A stretch of DNA of 64,000 bases. Source: Dokdonella_A sp049583635. Lineage in GTDB: Bacteria; Pseudomonadota; Gammaproteobacteria; Xanthomonadales; Rhodanobacteraceae. A program made the translations under genes and the position numbers. The notes under the pieces are model-generated. The model saw only the letters and a program-made list of their open reading frames with translations. It had not been told where the DNA came from and ran no database searches. The stretch is from the NCBI GenBank assembly GCA_049583635.1, contig JBAUWF010000016.1, positions 5,545-69,544 on the forward strand, given 5' to 3'. Shown one piece after another: positions 25,704-34,947 of this stretch (positions are counted from its first letter, which is position 1; each line of letters starts with the position of its first letter).

Positions 25704-25857
25704 TTCAAATCCTGCGGAACCTGCGGCGGCCTCAATGCAAAGTGCCACACGGTCGTGAAGGGCGAGCACGTTTTACCGCACCGCGCACCAGTCCGCCATG
25801 CAGCCTGGACGACACCGTCAATCCAACTGGGGCAGCCGCGCGCAAGCGCAGTGCGGC

Positions 25858-25968
25858 AGTGAGCAGATCCTCCGCGTTGCGTAGCGACAGTGGATACTTC
25901 AGGTAGAGCAGCACGGCTGCGCGAATCACGTCCGGCGAGCTGTTAAAGTGGCGAAACGGACCGGTCAT
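25858..25968 (-). pseudogene. IS6-family transposase remnant (N-terminus)
   Basis: The first 37 residues from 25968 read MTGPFRHFNSSPDVI, then LYLKYPLSLRNAEDLLT. This matches the beginning of IS6-family (IS26/IS6100-like) transposases: FkgrHF...DVI...YxxYPLSxRdxEdLL. The similarity stops abruptly after the DLLT residue; the following sequence has no DDE core and no family match. Neither inverted terminal repeat was recognised. Together with the adjacent efflux-adaptor remnant it marks a worn mobile-element scar. Confidence 0.75.
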
Positions 25969-26182
25969 TCACGGGGCCTGCGTCCGCAGATTGCGGTTTT
26001 GCACCGTTGGTTTGACAATGCCCCGTGCGGAGAACGCGCGGTGCCAGGACTTCACGCCCCGGACGTTTTCACGCGCTAGCGCGAATCTTGTCGCTGCGGT
26101 ATGCAGTTGACGCGACGCGCCAGGCGCGCGTGCCACATCCGGCATCCGTCGGGAACCGCGGGAATCGAGCCGGGAGCACTTG

Positions 26183-27082
26183 ATGGAACGCGCAATCATT
26201 GGCCCTGTCGTGCAGGCCGTGCGGCCCAATTTCCTGAGCCTTACGCCGGTTTGCGTCTTGCTCGGCATCGGGGCAGCGAGCCGCACCAGCGGACATGTGT
26301 CGATGATTGACTGCCTGCTGGTATTGATCGGCGCGCTGCTCGCGCACGCCAGCGTGAATCTTCTCAACGAGTACGACGACTTCCGCTCGGGTCTCGACTT
26401 CCTCACCATCCGCACACCGTTCAGCGGCGGCAGCGGCAGCCTTCCCGCTCATCCCGAGGCAGCAGCAGCGGCGGGGGCTTGGGGTCTTCTGTGCCTCGCG
26501 CTCATGGCACTTATCGGGCTTTATTTCGCGTACGAAAGAGGTGTCGCCCTGCTGCCGATCGGCCTTGCCGGACTGCTGCTGGTCGTCGCCTATACGCCAT
26601 TCGTGACGCGGCACGCGCTCCTGTGCCTGCTGGCGCCCGGACTCGGATTCGGACCGTTGATGGTCATGGGCACTGCATTCGCGCTCAGCGGCGAGTATTC
26701 GTGGATCGCGTTCGCCGCCTCGGTGCCGCCCTTGTGCTTCGTCAGCGGGTTGTTGCTGCTCAACCAATTTCCCGATGTGGACGCGGACCGGAAGGTCGGG
26801 CGCAGAAATCTTCCGGTCGTGCTGGGACGGCAGTGGAGCGCTGTCTTGTTCGCAGCGCTCGTCGTGGGAGCGTTCGCAGCACTGACAATCGCAGTCGCCG
26901 CCAGGGCGCTGCCTGTGTGGACGCTACTTGGTCTGCTGACCTTGCCGATGGGCGTGTTGCTGGCGCGTCGGGTCCACGCGCACGCCGACGATCTGCCGAA
27001 GCTCGTCGTCGACATGGGCTTGAACGTCGCGTTCATCCACGCAAGCCTCCTGTTGATCGCAATCGGCCTGTTCGTCCGTTGA
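26183..27082 (+). CDS. UbiA-family prenyltransferase
   Basis: A 299-residue integral membrane protein with about eight to nine helices, starting at the ATG at 26183 with GGGAG upstream. The two Mg-diphosphate motifs are present: NEYDDFRSGLD (about 66-76) and DVDADRKVGRRNLP (about 195-208). The arrangement is closest to MenA-type 1,4-dihydroxy-2-naphthoate prenyltransferases and related UbiA proteins; the aromatic substrate cannot be read from the sequence. No other menaquinone or ubiquinone gene is nearby. It is flanked by a transposase remnant and a broken radical SAM gene, so it may be the surviving part of a transferred cluster. Confidence 0.88.
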   Translation: MERAIIGPVVQAVRPNFLSLTPVCVLLGIGAASRTSGHVSMIDCLLVLIGALLAHASVNLLNEYDDFRSGLDFLTIRTPFSGGSGSLPAHPEAAAAAGAWGLLCLALMALIGLYFAYERGVALLPIGLAGLLLVVAYTPFVTRHALLCLLAPGLGFGPLMVMGTAFALSGEYSWIAFAASVPPLCFVSGLLLLNQFPDVDADRKVGRRNLPVVLGRQWSAVLFAALVVGAFAALTIAVAARALPVWTLLGLLTLPMGVLLARRVHAHADDLPKLVVDMGLNVAFIHASLLLIAIGLFVR

Positions 27083-27105
27083 GATGGCCTGCGTCCCGCA
27101 CGACA

Positions 27106-27471
27106 TCACGGAGAAAGCAGCGCCGAGTCGTCGACGAACACCCGGTAATCGTCGACGGCGTTCTCGCCGAACCGGAGCACGTTGGCGAACGGAACATCGA
27201 GCGTGCTTCCGTCATGACGGGTATAGGTCACGGCTCCAGTGACGATCGCGGTATCGGGCAGCAGCCAGCGTTCCTCGATCCGATGGTTTAGAGCGCGTAC
27301 CGCTGCGAAGAATTGCGCGGTTGCCTCGGCGATCGCGGCCCGCCCGCGAACAGGCGGATGGTTGCCGAAACGAAAGCACGCGCCGGGTGCGAGGAACGCT
27401 GCGAACGCCTGATGATCCTTGCGGTCGATTGCAGCGAAGAGCTCGTCGATCCAGCGTCCGTTGGTCTCCAC
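27106..27471 (-). CDS. NTF2-like (SnoaL-type) domain protein
   Basis: About 121 residues, read from the GTG at 27471 (V-E-T-N-G-R-W-I-D-E-L) with AAGG six bases upstream; a GTG at 27498 is an alternative. The pattern fits a small cone-shaped NTF2/SnoaL fold: an N-terminal helix, FAAFLAPGACFRFGNHPPVRG, AIAEATAQFFAAVRALNHRI, then strands VTGAVTYTRHDGSTLDVPFA and a final FVDD. Such proteins act as isomerases, hydrolases or ligand binders; no catalytic residue can be assigned. It is convergent with the prenyltransferase gene (stops 23 bp apart) and divergent from the broken radical SAM gene. Confidence 0.78.
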   Translation of the reverse strand: METNGRWIDELFAAIDRKDHQAFAAFLAPGACFRFGNHPPVRGRAAIAEATAQFFAAVRALNHRIEERWLLPDTAIVTGAVTYTRHDGSTLDVPFANVLRFGENAVDDYRVFVDDSALLSP

Positions 27472-27514
27472 CCGACACCTTCGATATCCGATCACCACCG
27501 AGTGGATTTATACC

Positions 27515-28425
27515 ATGAGCAATGCGCACGAGATTGATCTCGTCCTGCTTCATCCGCCCACAGTCTACGACTTTCGCGATCGCGCGATCCTCTACGGTCC
27601 GGTCAGTGACGTGATCCCTTCATCGACGGCTTTCTAGATGTACCCGCTGGGATTCCTCACGATTGCGACCTATCTGCAGGCAGCGGCGCGGCATGAGCGT
27701 ACGCATCTTCAATCTGGCGCTGCGCATGAATCAACAGCCGTCGATTCGACGTTCGGCGCCTCCTATCGAAAATGAAGCAAAGGGCCGTCGGCATTGACCT
27801 GCGCTGGATGCCACACTGTCATGGATTGCTGGAAGTCGCCCGGCTGGTCAAGGAGATTCATGCTGACGTTCCCGTGGTCATGGGCGGGCTTTCGTCGAAC
27901 TATTTCCATCGCGGATTGATCCTCTATCCGCAGCCGGATTTCGTGTTCCATGGCGACAGCACCGCGCCGCCGCCGCATGATCTGCTGACGGCTTTGCCCG
28001 ACGGCAGGTCGCCATATGGCATTCCGAACCTGACCCGGAAGGAGAAAGACGCGGCCCATGTGAATCCGCACACGTTCGTGCCGTCGGCGCCCGATTGCGT
28101 CGACCTTCGCCCGGAGCTGGTGGTCGAGAGGGTGATGCGCCACCGAGACTGCGAGGGCCTGCTGTCGTTCAACGGATGATGGCGTAATCCGATCACGACC
28201 GTGTTTACCGTCAAGGGCTGCTCGTACGAGTGCGTCGCCTGCGGGCAACTCGCACACGACGCGCACGCATCTGACGAAACGGCAGCGTCCGGTATTCCGA
28301 AGCCCGGCGAGCCTGTCGGTGATCTGCTGCAGGGCGGAGGCGACTATGCGTGCGAGGTGCTGGACAGCCTTCGCATTGCCGATCTTCCGAACGAGGTTTC
28401 AACGTACAATACCGGCGTGTGGGAC
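27515..28425 (+). pseudogene. B12-binding/radical SAM protein gene, disrupted
   Basis: Similarity to the B12-binding/radical SAM family resembling TIGR04190 is spread over several frames. Frame 1 begins MSNAHEIDLVLLHPPTVYDF, reaches ILYGPVSDVIPSSTAF, hits a TAG (27635-27637), then continues MYPLGFLTIATYLQ. After frameshifts near 27690-27770, the sequence resumes with AVGIDLRWMPHCHG, VARLVKEIHADVPVVMGGLS and FVFHGDSTAPPP. An in-frame TGA (28177-28179) precedes WRNPITTVFTVKGC. The radical SAM triad in GCSYECVACG (CxxxCxxC) is intact. The expected C-terminal several hundred residues are absent. At least two nonsense codons, frameshifts and truncation make a functional product unlikely. Confidence 0.85.
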
Positions 28426-28475
28426 CGTGCCCGCGGCGCGGCTTCGCACATTTGGAAATTGCGAGTTGCAAGAAC

Positions 28476-28862
28476 ATGCCGTTCCGTCGCCATCGCCTAA
28501 GCCGCCGTATCGCGCTCGTCGCGTTGCTAGGTCTGCTATTTCAGCAGCTCGCAATGGCCACGTACGTTTGCCCGATGTCGAGCCCTGCTGCCGCGATGGC
28601 AATGGTGACGGACCCGTCGAAATGCCATTCGCATCAAGCGGGCGATCGGGCTCGCTGCGAGCAACACTGTCATCCGATTCAGACGACGTCTGCAGATCGC
28701 GGTGCTGCGCTTACGGTACCGGCCGCCCATTTGCCGATGGCCACCTGGCTGTGCGAGACCAGCGCCGTAGCTGCTGCGCGCATTGGCCCCGTCTCTTGCG
28801 ACGTTGATGTGCGCGCGGCCGGCCCCCCTCTGACCATCCGGCACTGCACCTTCCAGATTTGA
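28476..28862 (+). CDS. small secreted His/Cys-rich protein leading the copper efflux operon
   Basis: A 128-residue protein from the ATG at 28476. A signal peptide with arginines (RRHRLSRRIALVALLGLLFQ) ends near MATYVCP. The mature part has clustered metal-ligand residues: YVCPMSS, KCHSHQAGDRARCEQHCHP, then CET and SCDV and a final HCTFQI. No enzyme domain is recognised. Small secreted proteins of this shape occur just before cusC-like genes in other proteobacteria, to my recollection. The TolC-family gene starts 65 bp downstream, so copper or silver binding in the periplasm is a reasonable inference. Confidence 0.7.
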   Translation: MPFRRHRLSRRIALVALLGLLFQQLAMATYVCPMSSPAAAMAMVTDPSKCHSHQAGDRARCEQHCHPIQTTSADRGAALTVPAAHLPMATWLCETSAVAAARIGPVSCDVDVRAAGPPLTIRHCTFQI

Positions 28863-28927
28863 GCTTCGACAAAGGCGTTGTTGGCGCCGCGCGCTGCGCG
28901 GCAACCTTAGCCATCGTCGGAGGCTCC

Positions 28928-30451
28928 ATGCCCAAACTATCTCATCGTCTGGCAACTTGCCGGTGTGCCTCGTGCATGCCGATTTGCTGCTGGCTGCTTG
29001 CCGCATCTTGCTTGATCAGCACATCCTGGCCGGACCGAGCAATCGCACAGGTGCTCGATGCGCCGCAGCCAGAGACCGACAAGAGTGTCGCGGACGCACA
29101 TGTCCCTCTGTTCAAAGCGCCCGACGCCTCCTTCATTGCCAACGAACCCCGCGCTTTTCGTTTTCCAAAATTGTCCGATTCGAAGCTGATCGCGGACAAC
29201 GGGCGTCATCTGCCGACCCCGCCATTCGAGCAGCCTCAAAATTCCGACGCACGACTCTCTGCAGGGCATCTCGTTCTCACTGTGTTGCAGGAAAACCAGA
29301 GCGTTGCGGCAATGCGTGCGGCGAGCGACGCTGCCAACGCACAGATCGAGTCGGCCGGCGCACTGGACGATCCTATGGTGAGTTACGCGTTAGCGCCCAA
29401 TACCGCCGGTGGTCCGCGCCAGGGACTCAAGCAGAACTTGCAGATCAGCCAAAAGCTTCCGTGGCCTGGAACGCTCAGTCTGCGCAGCAACGCAGCCGAA
29501 TCCGAAGCGGACTCTGCGGCCAAGCAACTGGCTGACCTACGATTGCGACTGGCCGCCCGCACCCTGGCGGACTACGCGCAATGGTACTACGTGCATCGCG
29601 CACTGGCCGTCAACGCCGAGAACGTCATCCTGGTTACGCGACTGCGCACCGTTGCGGAAACCGCGTACGCCTCCGGGCAGTCGCCTCAACAGGACATTCT
29701 GCAGGCGGAAGTGGAGCTGACCCGCTTGGGCAACCAGACCCTGGAACTCAAGCGCCTGCAACGCACGGTGCAGGCGAGAATCGATGCCCTGCAGAATCTG
29801 GATCCCGCCACACCGGTACCACCGCCGGAAGATCTTCCGGCAGAAATTCCGCTGCCAAAAATTGACGTCTTGCGCGAAAGCGCGCTGGCTAACCACCCGC
29901 TGTTGCAAGGTCTGAATTCACGGGTCGTCGCCAGCCGAGACCAGGTGGACTTGGCGCACAAGAACGAATATCCGCAGTTCAACATGATGATCGGCTACAA
30001 CAGTCTGATGGACCTGCCGGCCAAACGGCTGACCGTGGGCGTCAGCGTCAATATCCCGTTCGGCGCCAATCATCGCGGCGAGGTCGACGCGGCGCGCGCG
30101 CACCTGCGCGAGGCCGAAGCAAAATTGGCGGACTCGCGTATTCAACTACTGAGTGATCTGGATCAGGCGTACGCAACCGCAATTCAGGCGAATGAAACGA
30201 TTCGACTGTATGCAACCCAACTTCTGCCGTTGGCGAAACTCAGTCTGCAAGCAGCGGAGGCCGACTACAGTGCCGGCGGCAGCGACTTCCTCAAGTTGAT
30301 CACGGCTGAGCAGCAATATCTGTCGTCCAAATTGGAACTGGCGCGAGCGCGTGCCGACTTTTTCACCCAAGTGGCCTATCTCAACTACCAGGCCGGTGGT
30401 GTTCTGTCGCCGCCCGACGAAGCAGGAACGCATCAGGAATCGACGCCATGA
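28928..30451 (+). CDS. TolC-family outer membrane efflux protein (CusC/CzcC-like)
   Basis: About 507 residues from the ATG at 28928, which has GGAGG five bases upstream; an in-frame extension to 28859 is less likely. A signal peptide ends near WPDRAIAQ. The outer-membrane factor repeat is visible twice: helical segments SVAAMRAASDAANAQIESAG and the later VDAARAHLREAEAKLADSRI, and characteristic LKQNLQISQKLPWPGTLSLR and RLTVGVSVNIPFGANHRGEV. It forms the outer duct of a tripartite heavy-metal pump. Its stop overlaps the start of the adaptor gene by 4 bp (ATGA), so the operon order is outer membrane factor, adaptor, pump. Confidence 0.93.
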   Translation: MPKLSHRLATCRCASCMPICCWLLAASCLISTSWPDRAIAQVLDAPQPETDKSVADAHVPLFKAPDASFIANEPRAFRFPKLSDSKLIADNGRHLPTPPFEQPQNSDARLSAGHLVLTVLQENQSVAAMRAASDAANAQIESAGALDDPMVSYALAPNTAGGPRQGLKQNLQISQKLPWPGTLSLRSNAAESEADSAAKQLADLRLRLAARTLADYAQWYYVHRALAVNAENVILVTRLRTVAETAYASGQSPQQDILQAEVELTRLGNQTLELKRLQRTVQARIDALQNLDPATPVPPPEDLPAEIPLPKIDVLRESALANHPLLQGLNSRVVASRDQVDLAHKNEYPQFNMMIGYNSLMDLPAKRLTVGVSVNIPFGANHRGEVDAARAHLREAEAKLADSRIQLLSDLDQAYATAIQANETIRLYATQLLPLAKLSLQAAEADYSAGGSDFLKLITAEQQYLSSKLELARARADFFTQVAYLNYQAGGVLSPPDEAGTHQESTP

Positions 30452-31752
30452 AAAAGCCCGTCCTTGTTTTTTTCGCCATCCTTGTGCTGCTGCTCGCAGC
30501 AGTTGCCGGATACGTCGGTGGCAAGCGGGCGAACACGGTGACTAATGCAGACGCGCGTTCCGCGGCGTCCACCACGCCCGACAAACGCAAGGTGCTCTAC
30601 TGGCAGGCACCGATGGACCCCACTTTTCGCAGCGACAAATCCGGCAAGTCGCCCATGGGCATGGACTTGGTCCCCGTGTACGCCAGCGATGGCAACAGTG
30701 GTGAGGCCAGCGATGTGAAGATCGATCCGGCGGTCGTCAACAATCTGGGGGTGCGCACGGCCGAGGTCCAGTACGGTGCGCTGTCGAATCGCCTCGAGGC
30801 CGTAGGCTACGTCGGCTACGACGAAGACACTGCCGTAAGCGTCAACACGCGCAGCGACGGTTGGGTGGAAAAGCTGGCAGTCAAGAGCGTGGGTGATGCC
30901 GTGCACTCCGGACAACTGCTTTATGAGTTGTTCTCGCCGAAGCTGGCCACGGCCGAGCGCGAATACCTGACGGCGCTGGCGAGCGGCAGAGAATCGCTGA
31001 TTGCCGGCTCGCGAGAGCGGATGCGCTCACTGGGGTTTACGTCTGCGCAGATCGAGCAGACAACGCGAACGCGCAAAGTGAGCGATCGCGTGGCGCGACG
31101 CGCCGATGCAGACGGTGTTGTAACGAGCCTGAGTATCAGCGCGGGCGCTTACGTCACGCCCTCCATGCCGGTAATGAAGCTGGCCGATTTGCACACGGTG
31201 TGGATTCTTGTGGAAATCGACGAAAGCCAGGCCGCGTTGTTGCGCCTGGGACAGGAGGCCGTCGCTGAGTTCGATGCATTTCCCGGTCAGCACTGGCAAG
31301 GGACGGTTGACTACATCTATCCCGACATCAGCATGGCGACGCGCACCGCCAAGGTGCGGTTGCGCTTTGCCAACAAAGATCTGCGCCTACAGCCGAACAT
31401 GTACGCGCACGTCGCTATCAATACGGCGCCGCACGATACCGTCTACGTCCCCGATCTGGCTGTGATCCGCACGGGCCGCAGTGAACGCGTCGTCGTCGCG
31501 CTCGGCAACGGTCGCTTCGACGTTTGTCCGGTCGAAACCGGTGCAACATCCGGCGAACGAGTCGAAATCCTCAAGGGCCTGCAAGCCGGCCAACGGGTGG
31601 TGATTTCGGCACAGTTCCTGATCGATTCGGAAGCCAATGTCGATGCCGCCGCGCTGCGTCTGGGGTCCGGCAAGTCCGGCTGCACGGCCATGGCAGCGAC
31701 GCCGGCGTCTGGAATGCCCGGCCCCGACGCCAATGACGGGCAACGCCCATGA
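30448..31752 (+). CDS. cusB: RND efflux periplasmic adaptor with heavy-metal-binding domain (CusB-like)
   Basis: A 434-residue membrane-fusion protein. An N-terminal anchor (about 4-24) is followed by a heavy-metal-binding domain at about 50-78: YWQAPMDPTFRSDKSG, KSPMGMDLVPVY. This carries the YW.aPMdP...GKSPMGMDLVPVY pattern typical of copper/silver CusB/SilB-type adaptors. The barrel-sandwich and helical hairpin follow (SVNTRSDGWVEKLAVKSVGD; FSPKLATAEREYL), then the beta-barrel (FDAFPGQHWQGTVDYIYPDI) and membrane-proximal domain. The last 30 residues carry one Cys and several Met (SGCTAMAATPASGMPG) and may also bind metal. It overlaps its neighbours by 4 bp on both sides. Confidence 0.93.
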   Translation: MKKPVLVFFAILVLLLAAVAGYVGGKRANTVTNADARSAASTTPDKRKVLYWQAPMDPTFRSDKSGKSPMGMDLVPVYASDGNSGEASDVKIDPAVVNNLGVRTAEVQYGALSNRLEAVGYVGYDEDTAVSVNTRSDGWVEKLAVKSVGDAVHSGQLLYELFSPKLATAEREYLTALASGRESLIAGSRERMRSLGFTSAQIEQTTRTRKVSDRVARRADADGVVTSLSISAGAYVTPSMPVMKLADLHTVWILVEIDESQAALLRLGQEAVAEFDAFPGQHWQGTVDYIYPDISMATRTAKVRLRFANKDLRLQPNMYAHVAINTAPHDTVYVPDLAVIRTGRSERVVVALGNGRFDVCPVETGATSGERVEILKGLQAGQRVVISAQFLIDSEANVDAAALRLGSGKSGCTAMAATPASGMPGPDANDGQRP

Positions 31753-34700
31753 TTGCCGCGATTATCCGCTGGTCGCTGAACAACCGCGCCTTCGTGCTGC
31801 TGGCGCTGGCGTTGGCCGTCACCGGTGGCATCTACGCGCTAAAGGACACGCCTGTCGACGCGATTCCCGACTTGTCGGATGTGCAAGTCATCATCAAAAC
31901 TCCCTATCCGGGGCAAGCACCCCAGGTCGTGCAAGACCAAATCACCTATCCGATGGAGACAGCCATGCTCGCCGTACCCGGCGCAACTGTCGTGCGCGGC
32001 TATTCGTTCTTTGGTGACTCCTATGTGTACGTCATCTTCAAGGACGGTACAGATCTCTATTGGGCGCGCTCACGAGTTCTGGAATACCTGAATCAGGTCA
32101 CAGGCAATCTGCCGGCCGACGTGCATCCGAGCCTGGGCCCGGATGCCACGGGCGTCGGCTGGGTGTACGAATATGCGCTGGTCGACAGGACCGGCCAACA
32201 CGATCTGGCCCAGCTCACCAGCCTGCAGGACTGGTTCCTGAAGTTCCAATTGCAGACTGTGCCCGGCGTGGCAGAGGTGGCGACCGCCGGAGGCATGGTG
32301 CGGCAGTACCAAGTAGTCGTGGATCCGGACAAGCTGCGTGCGTACAACATCACGCTATCTCAAGTGAAGATGGCGATCCAGAACGGCAATCACGAGACCG
32401 GCGGTGCCGTCGTTGAGCTGGCGGAGGCTGAATACATGGTCCGCGCCAGCGGCTACATCCACGGCATCAAGGATCTGTTGCAGGTGCCGCTGATGGTGGA
32501 CAAGAACGGCACCCCCGTGCAACTCAAGGACGTGGCCGAGGTTCGATTGGGACCGCAGATCCGCCGCGGCATCACTGAACTGAACGGCCAGGGCGAGGTT
32601 GTTGGTGGCGTCATCGTGATGCGTCACGGCGAGAACCCGCAAACAGTCATCGACGGGGTCAAGGCAAAATTGGCGACATTGAAGGGCAACCTGCCACCGG
32701 GCGTGCAGGTCGTAACGACGTACGATCGTTCGCAGCTGATCGCTGCCGCGATCAGCAATTTGCGCGAGAAGCTCATCGAGGAATTCCTCGTGGTGACGCT
32801 GGTGTGTATCGCGTTCCTGTTCCACTTCCGTTCGGCGATCGTCGCCATTGTCAGCCTGCCGGTCGGCATCCTGATGGCCTTTATCGTGATGCGGCTGCAG
32901 GGATTGAACGCGAACATCATGTCGCTGGGGGGCATCGCGATCGCAATCGGCGCCATGGTCGATGGCGCCATTGTCATGATCGAAAACCTGCACAAGCACA
33001 TGGAGCGCGAAGTGATCACGGCGGACAACCGATGGCGAATCGTGACCAACGCAACCGTCGAGGTGGGCCCACCGATTTTTTTCTCGCTGGTCATCATCGC
33101 GATTTCGTTCATGCCGGTATTCACATTGACCGGGCAATCGGGTCGCATGTTCACGCCGCTTGCGTTCACCAAGACCTATGCGATGGCGGCGGCGGCTATT
33201 TTGGCGATCACGCTTGTGCCGGTGCTGATGGGGTATTTCATCCGCGGACGGATCACGGCCGAGCATGCGAACCCGATCAACCGCCTGCTGACGGCGCTCT
33301 ACCGCCCCCTGATCAATGGTGTCGTTCGTCACCCGTGGCTGGTCGCGATGGCGAGCGCATTGGTGCTCTTGATCAGTGTATGGCCGGCAATGCGGCTGGG
33401 CTCGGAGTTCATGCCGCCGTTGGATGAAGGCGATCTGATGTACATGCCGTCGGCGCGACCCGGTATCTCGGCCGACAAGGCGCTGCAAGTATTGCAACAA
33501 ACGGACAAATTGATCATGAGCGTCCCAGAGGTGGCCTCCGCATTCGGAAAGATGGGCCGAGCGCAGACCGCCACCGATCCGGCACCGTTGTCAATGGTCG
33601 AAACCGTCGTTCAGTTGAAGCCGAAATCGCAGTGGCGTCCGGGGGTCACTGCCGGCGATATCCGACGGGAGCTGGAGCAACGGGTCAAGTTGCCGGGCCT
33701 GACCAACGCTTGGGTGATGCCGATCAAGACCCGCATCGACATGCTCTCCACCGGCATCAAGACACCGGTCGGCATCAAGGTCGGCGGCCCCGAGCTGGCA
33801 GTGATCCAGCGGATCGGCGCCGAGCTTGAGAAAGTCCTTCCGCAAGTACAAGGGACAACGTCGGTCTATTCGGAGCGCGTTGCCGGTGGCCGCTACCTCA
33901 AGATCAATATCGACCGCGGCAAGGCGGCCCGGCTCGGTCTGAACATCAGTGACGTACAGGATGTCGTGCGCACGGCGATCGGCGGCATGAATGTCACGGA
34001 AACGGTGGAAGGACTCGAGCGCTATCCGATCAACCTGCGCTATCCGCGCGATTGGCGCGACTCGGTCGCGACCTTGCGACGACTGCCCATCGTCACGGCT
34101 CGCGGCAATCATGTCGAGCTGGGCGATGTCGCCGACGTGCGTATCGAAGACGGTCCTCCCATGATCAAGAGCGAGGCCGCGCAACTGAGTGGATGGACGT
34201 ACGTCGATATCGCCGGTCGCGACGTCGGATCATACGTGGCTGAAGCACAGAAGGTCGTCGCTGCCAAGGTCAAGCTGCCTTCCGGGTATTCACTGACCTG
34301 GTCCGGGCAGTACGAGTACATGCAGAAAGCGAAAAAAAATCTCCAAACGCTTGTTCCCCTCACGTTGGCATTGATTGCGCTGCTGCTGTACATGACGTTT
34401 CGCAGTGTTGCCCAGGTGGCGATCATCATGGGTACCTTGCCGCTGGCCCTCGCTGGCGGCGCCTGGCTGCTGTATCTGCTGGACTACAACTTGTCGGTTG
34501 CTGTCGCGGTCGGATTCATCGCTCTGGCGGGCGTCACCGTGGAAATCGGCGTCGTGCTGGTGGTTTATCTCAACCAGTCCGTTGGCGCCTATATCGAACG
34601 CTGCAAGGTGCAGGATCAACCGTTGAGCATTGAGGGTGTGCGCCTTGCGGTGCGCGACGGTGCATTGCTGCGCCTGCGACCGATTTCGATGACCGCGGCC

Positions 34701-34886
34701 GCGATCATCGCCGGCCTGCTGCCGGTGATGTTCGGCGGCGGCACCGGTTCGGAAGTAATGCGGCGTATTGCGGCGCCAATGGTCGGTGGCATGTTAAGCG
34801 CGTTGGTCCTCACCATGCTGGTCATTCCGGCGGTGTACCTGCTGTGGAAATCGCGGCGTTTTCGTAAGCAAGAATTCGTCCCGTAG
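31749..34886 (+). CDS. cusA: CusA/CzcA-family heavy-metal RND pump, copper/silver type
   Basis: A 1045-residue inner-membrane proton-driven pump with 12 helices and two large periplasmic loops. The start MIAAIIRWSLNNRAFVLLAL and the TM4 block AIGAMVDGAIVMIENLHKH (with the proton-relay Asp) are family hallmarks. The three methionines that bind Cu(I)/Ag(I) in E. coli CusA (Met573, Met623, Met672) have counterparts in EGDLMYMPSARPG, APLSMVETVVQL and TRIDMLSTGIK. This supports a monovalent copper/silver substrate rather than Zn/Co/Cd. It is translationally coupled to the adaptor (ATGA overlap). No copper-responsive regulator gene lies within the window. Confidence 0.95.
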   Translation: MIAAIIRWSLNNRAFVLLALALAVTGGIYALKDTPVDAIPDLSDVQVIIKTPYPGQAPQVVQDQITYPMETAMLAVPGATVVRGYSFFGDSYVYVIFKDGTDLYWARSRVLEYLNQVTGNLPADVHPSLGPDATGVGWVYEYALVDRTGQHDLAQLTSLQDWFLKFQLQTVPGVAEVATAGGMVRQYQVVVDPDKLRAYNITLSQVKMAIQNGNHETGGAVVELAEAEYMVRASGYIHGIKDLLQVPLMVDKNGTPVQLKDVAEVRLGPQIRRGITELNGQGEVVGGVIVMRHGENPQTVIDGVKAKLATLKGNLPPGVQVVTTYDRSQLIAAAISNLREKLIEEFLVVTLVCIAFLFHFRSAIVAIVSLPVGILMAFIVMRLQGLNANIMSLGGIAIAIGAMVDGAIVMIENLHKHMEREVITADNRWRIVTNATVEVGPPIFFSLVIIAISFMPVFTLTGQSGRMFTPLAFTKTYAMAAAAILAITLVPVLMGYFIRGRITAEHANPINRLLTALYRPLINGVVRHPWLVAMASALVLLISVWPAMRLGSEFMPPLDEGDLMYMPSARPGISADKALQVLQQTDKLIMSVPEVASAFGKMGRAQTATDPAPLSMVETVVQLKPKSQWRPGVTAGDIRRELEQRVKLPGLTNAWVMPIKTRIDMLSTGIKTPVGIKVGGPELAVIQRIGAELEKVLPQVQGTTSVYSERVAGGRYLKINIDRGKAARLGLNISDVQDVVRTAIGGMNVTETVEGLERYPINLRYPRDWRDSVATLRRLPIVTARGNHVELGDVADVRIEDGPPMIKSEAAQLSGWTYVDIAGRDVGSYVAEAQKVVAAKVKLPSGYSLTWSGQYEYMQKAKKNLQTLVPLTLALIALLLYMTFRSVAQVAIIMGTLPLALAGGAWLLYLLDYNLSVAVAVGFIALAGVTVEIGVVLVVYLNQSVGAYIERCKVQDQPLSIEGVRLAVRDGALLRLRPISMTAAAIIAGLLPVMFGGGTGSEVMRRIAAPMVGGMLSALVLTMLVIPAVYLLWKSRRFRKQEFVP

Positions 34887-34947
34887 GAATTTCTGGGCGC
34901 CGAATTTCCGCTGTGCAAGGCTCGGAGTGTGGCATTTGCAGCGAGCG

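Noticed and set aside
25969..26415. 148-codon minus-strand frame ending next to the IS6-type stump
   Set aside because: It covers the upstream region and start of the prenyltransferase gene on the wrong strand. Its C-terminal residues could not be tied to a known transposase.
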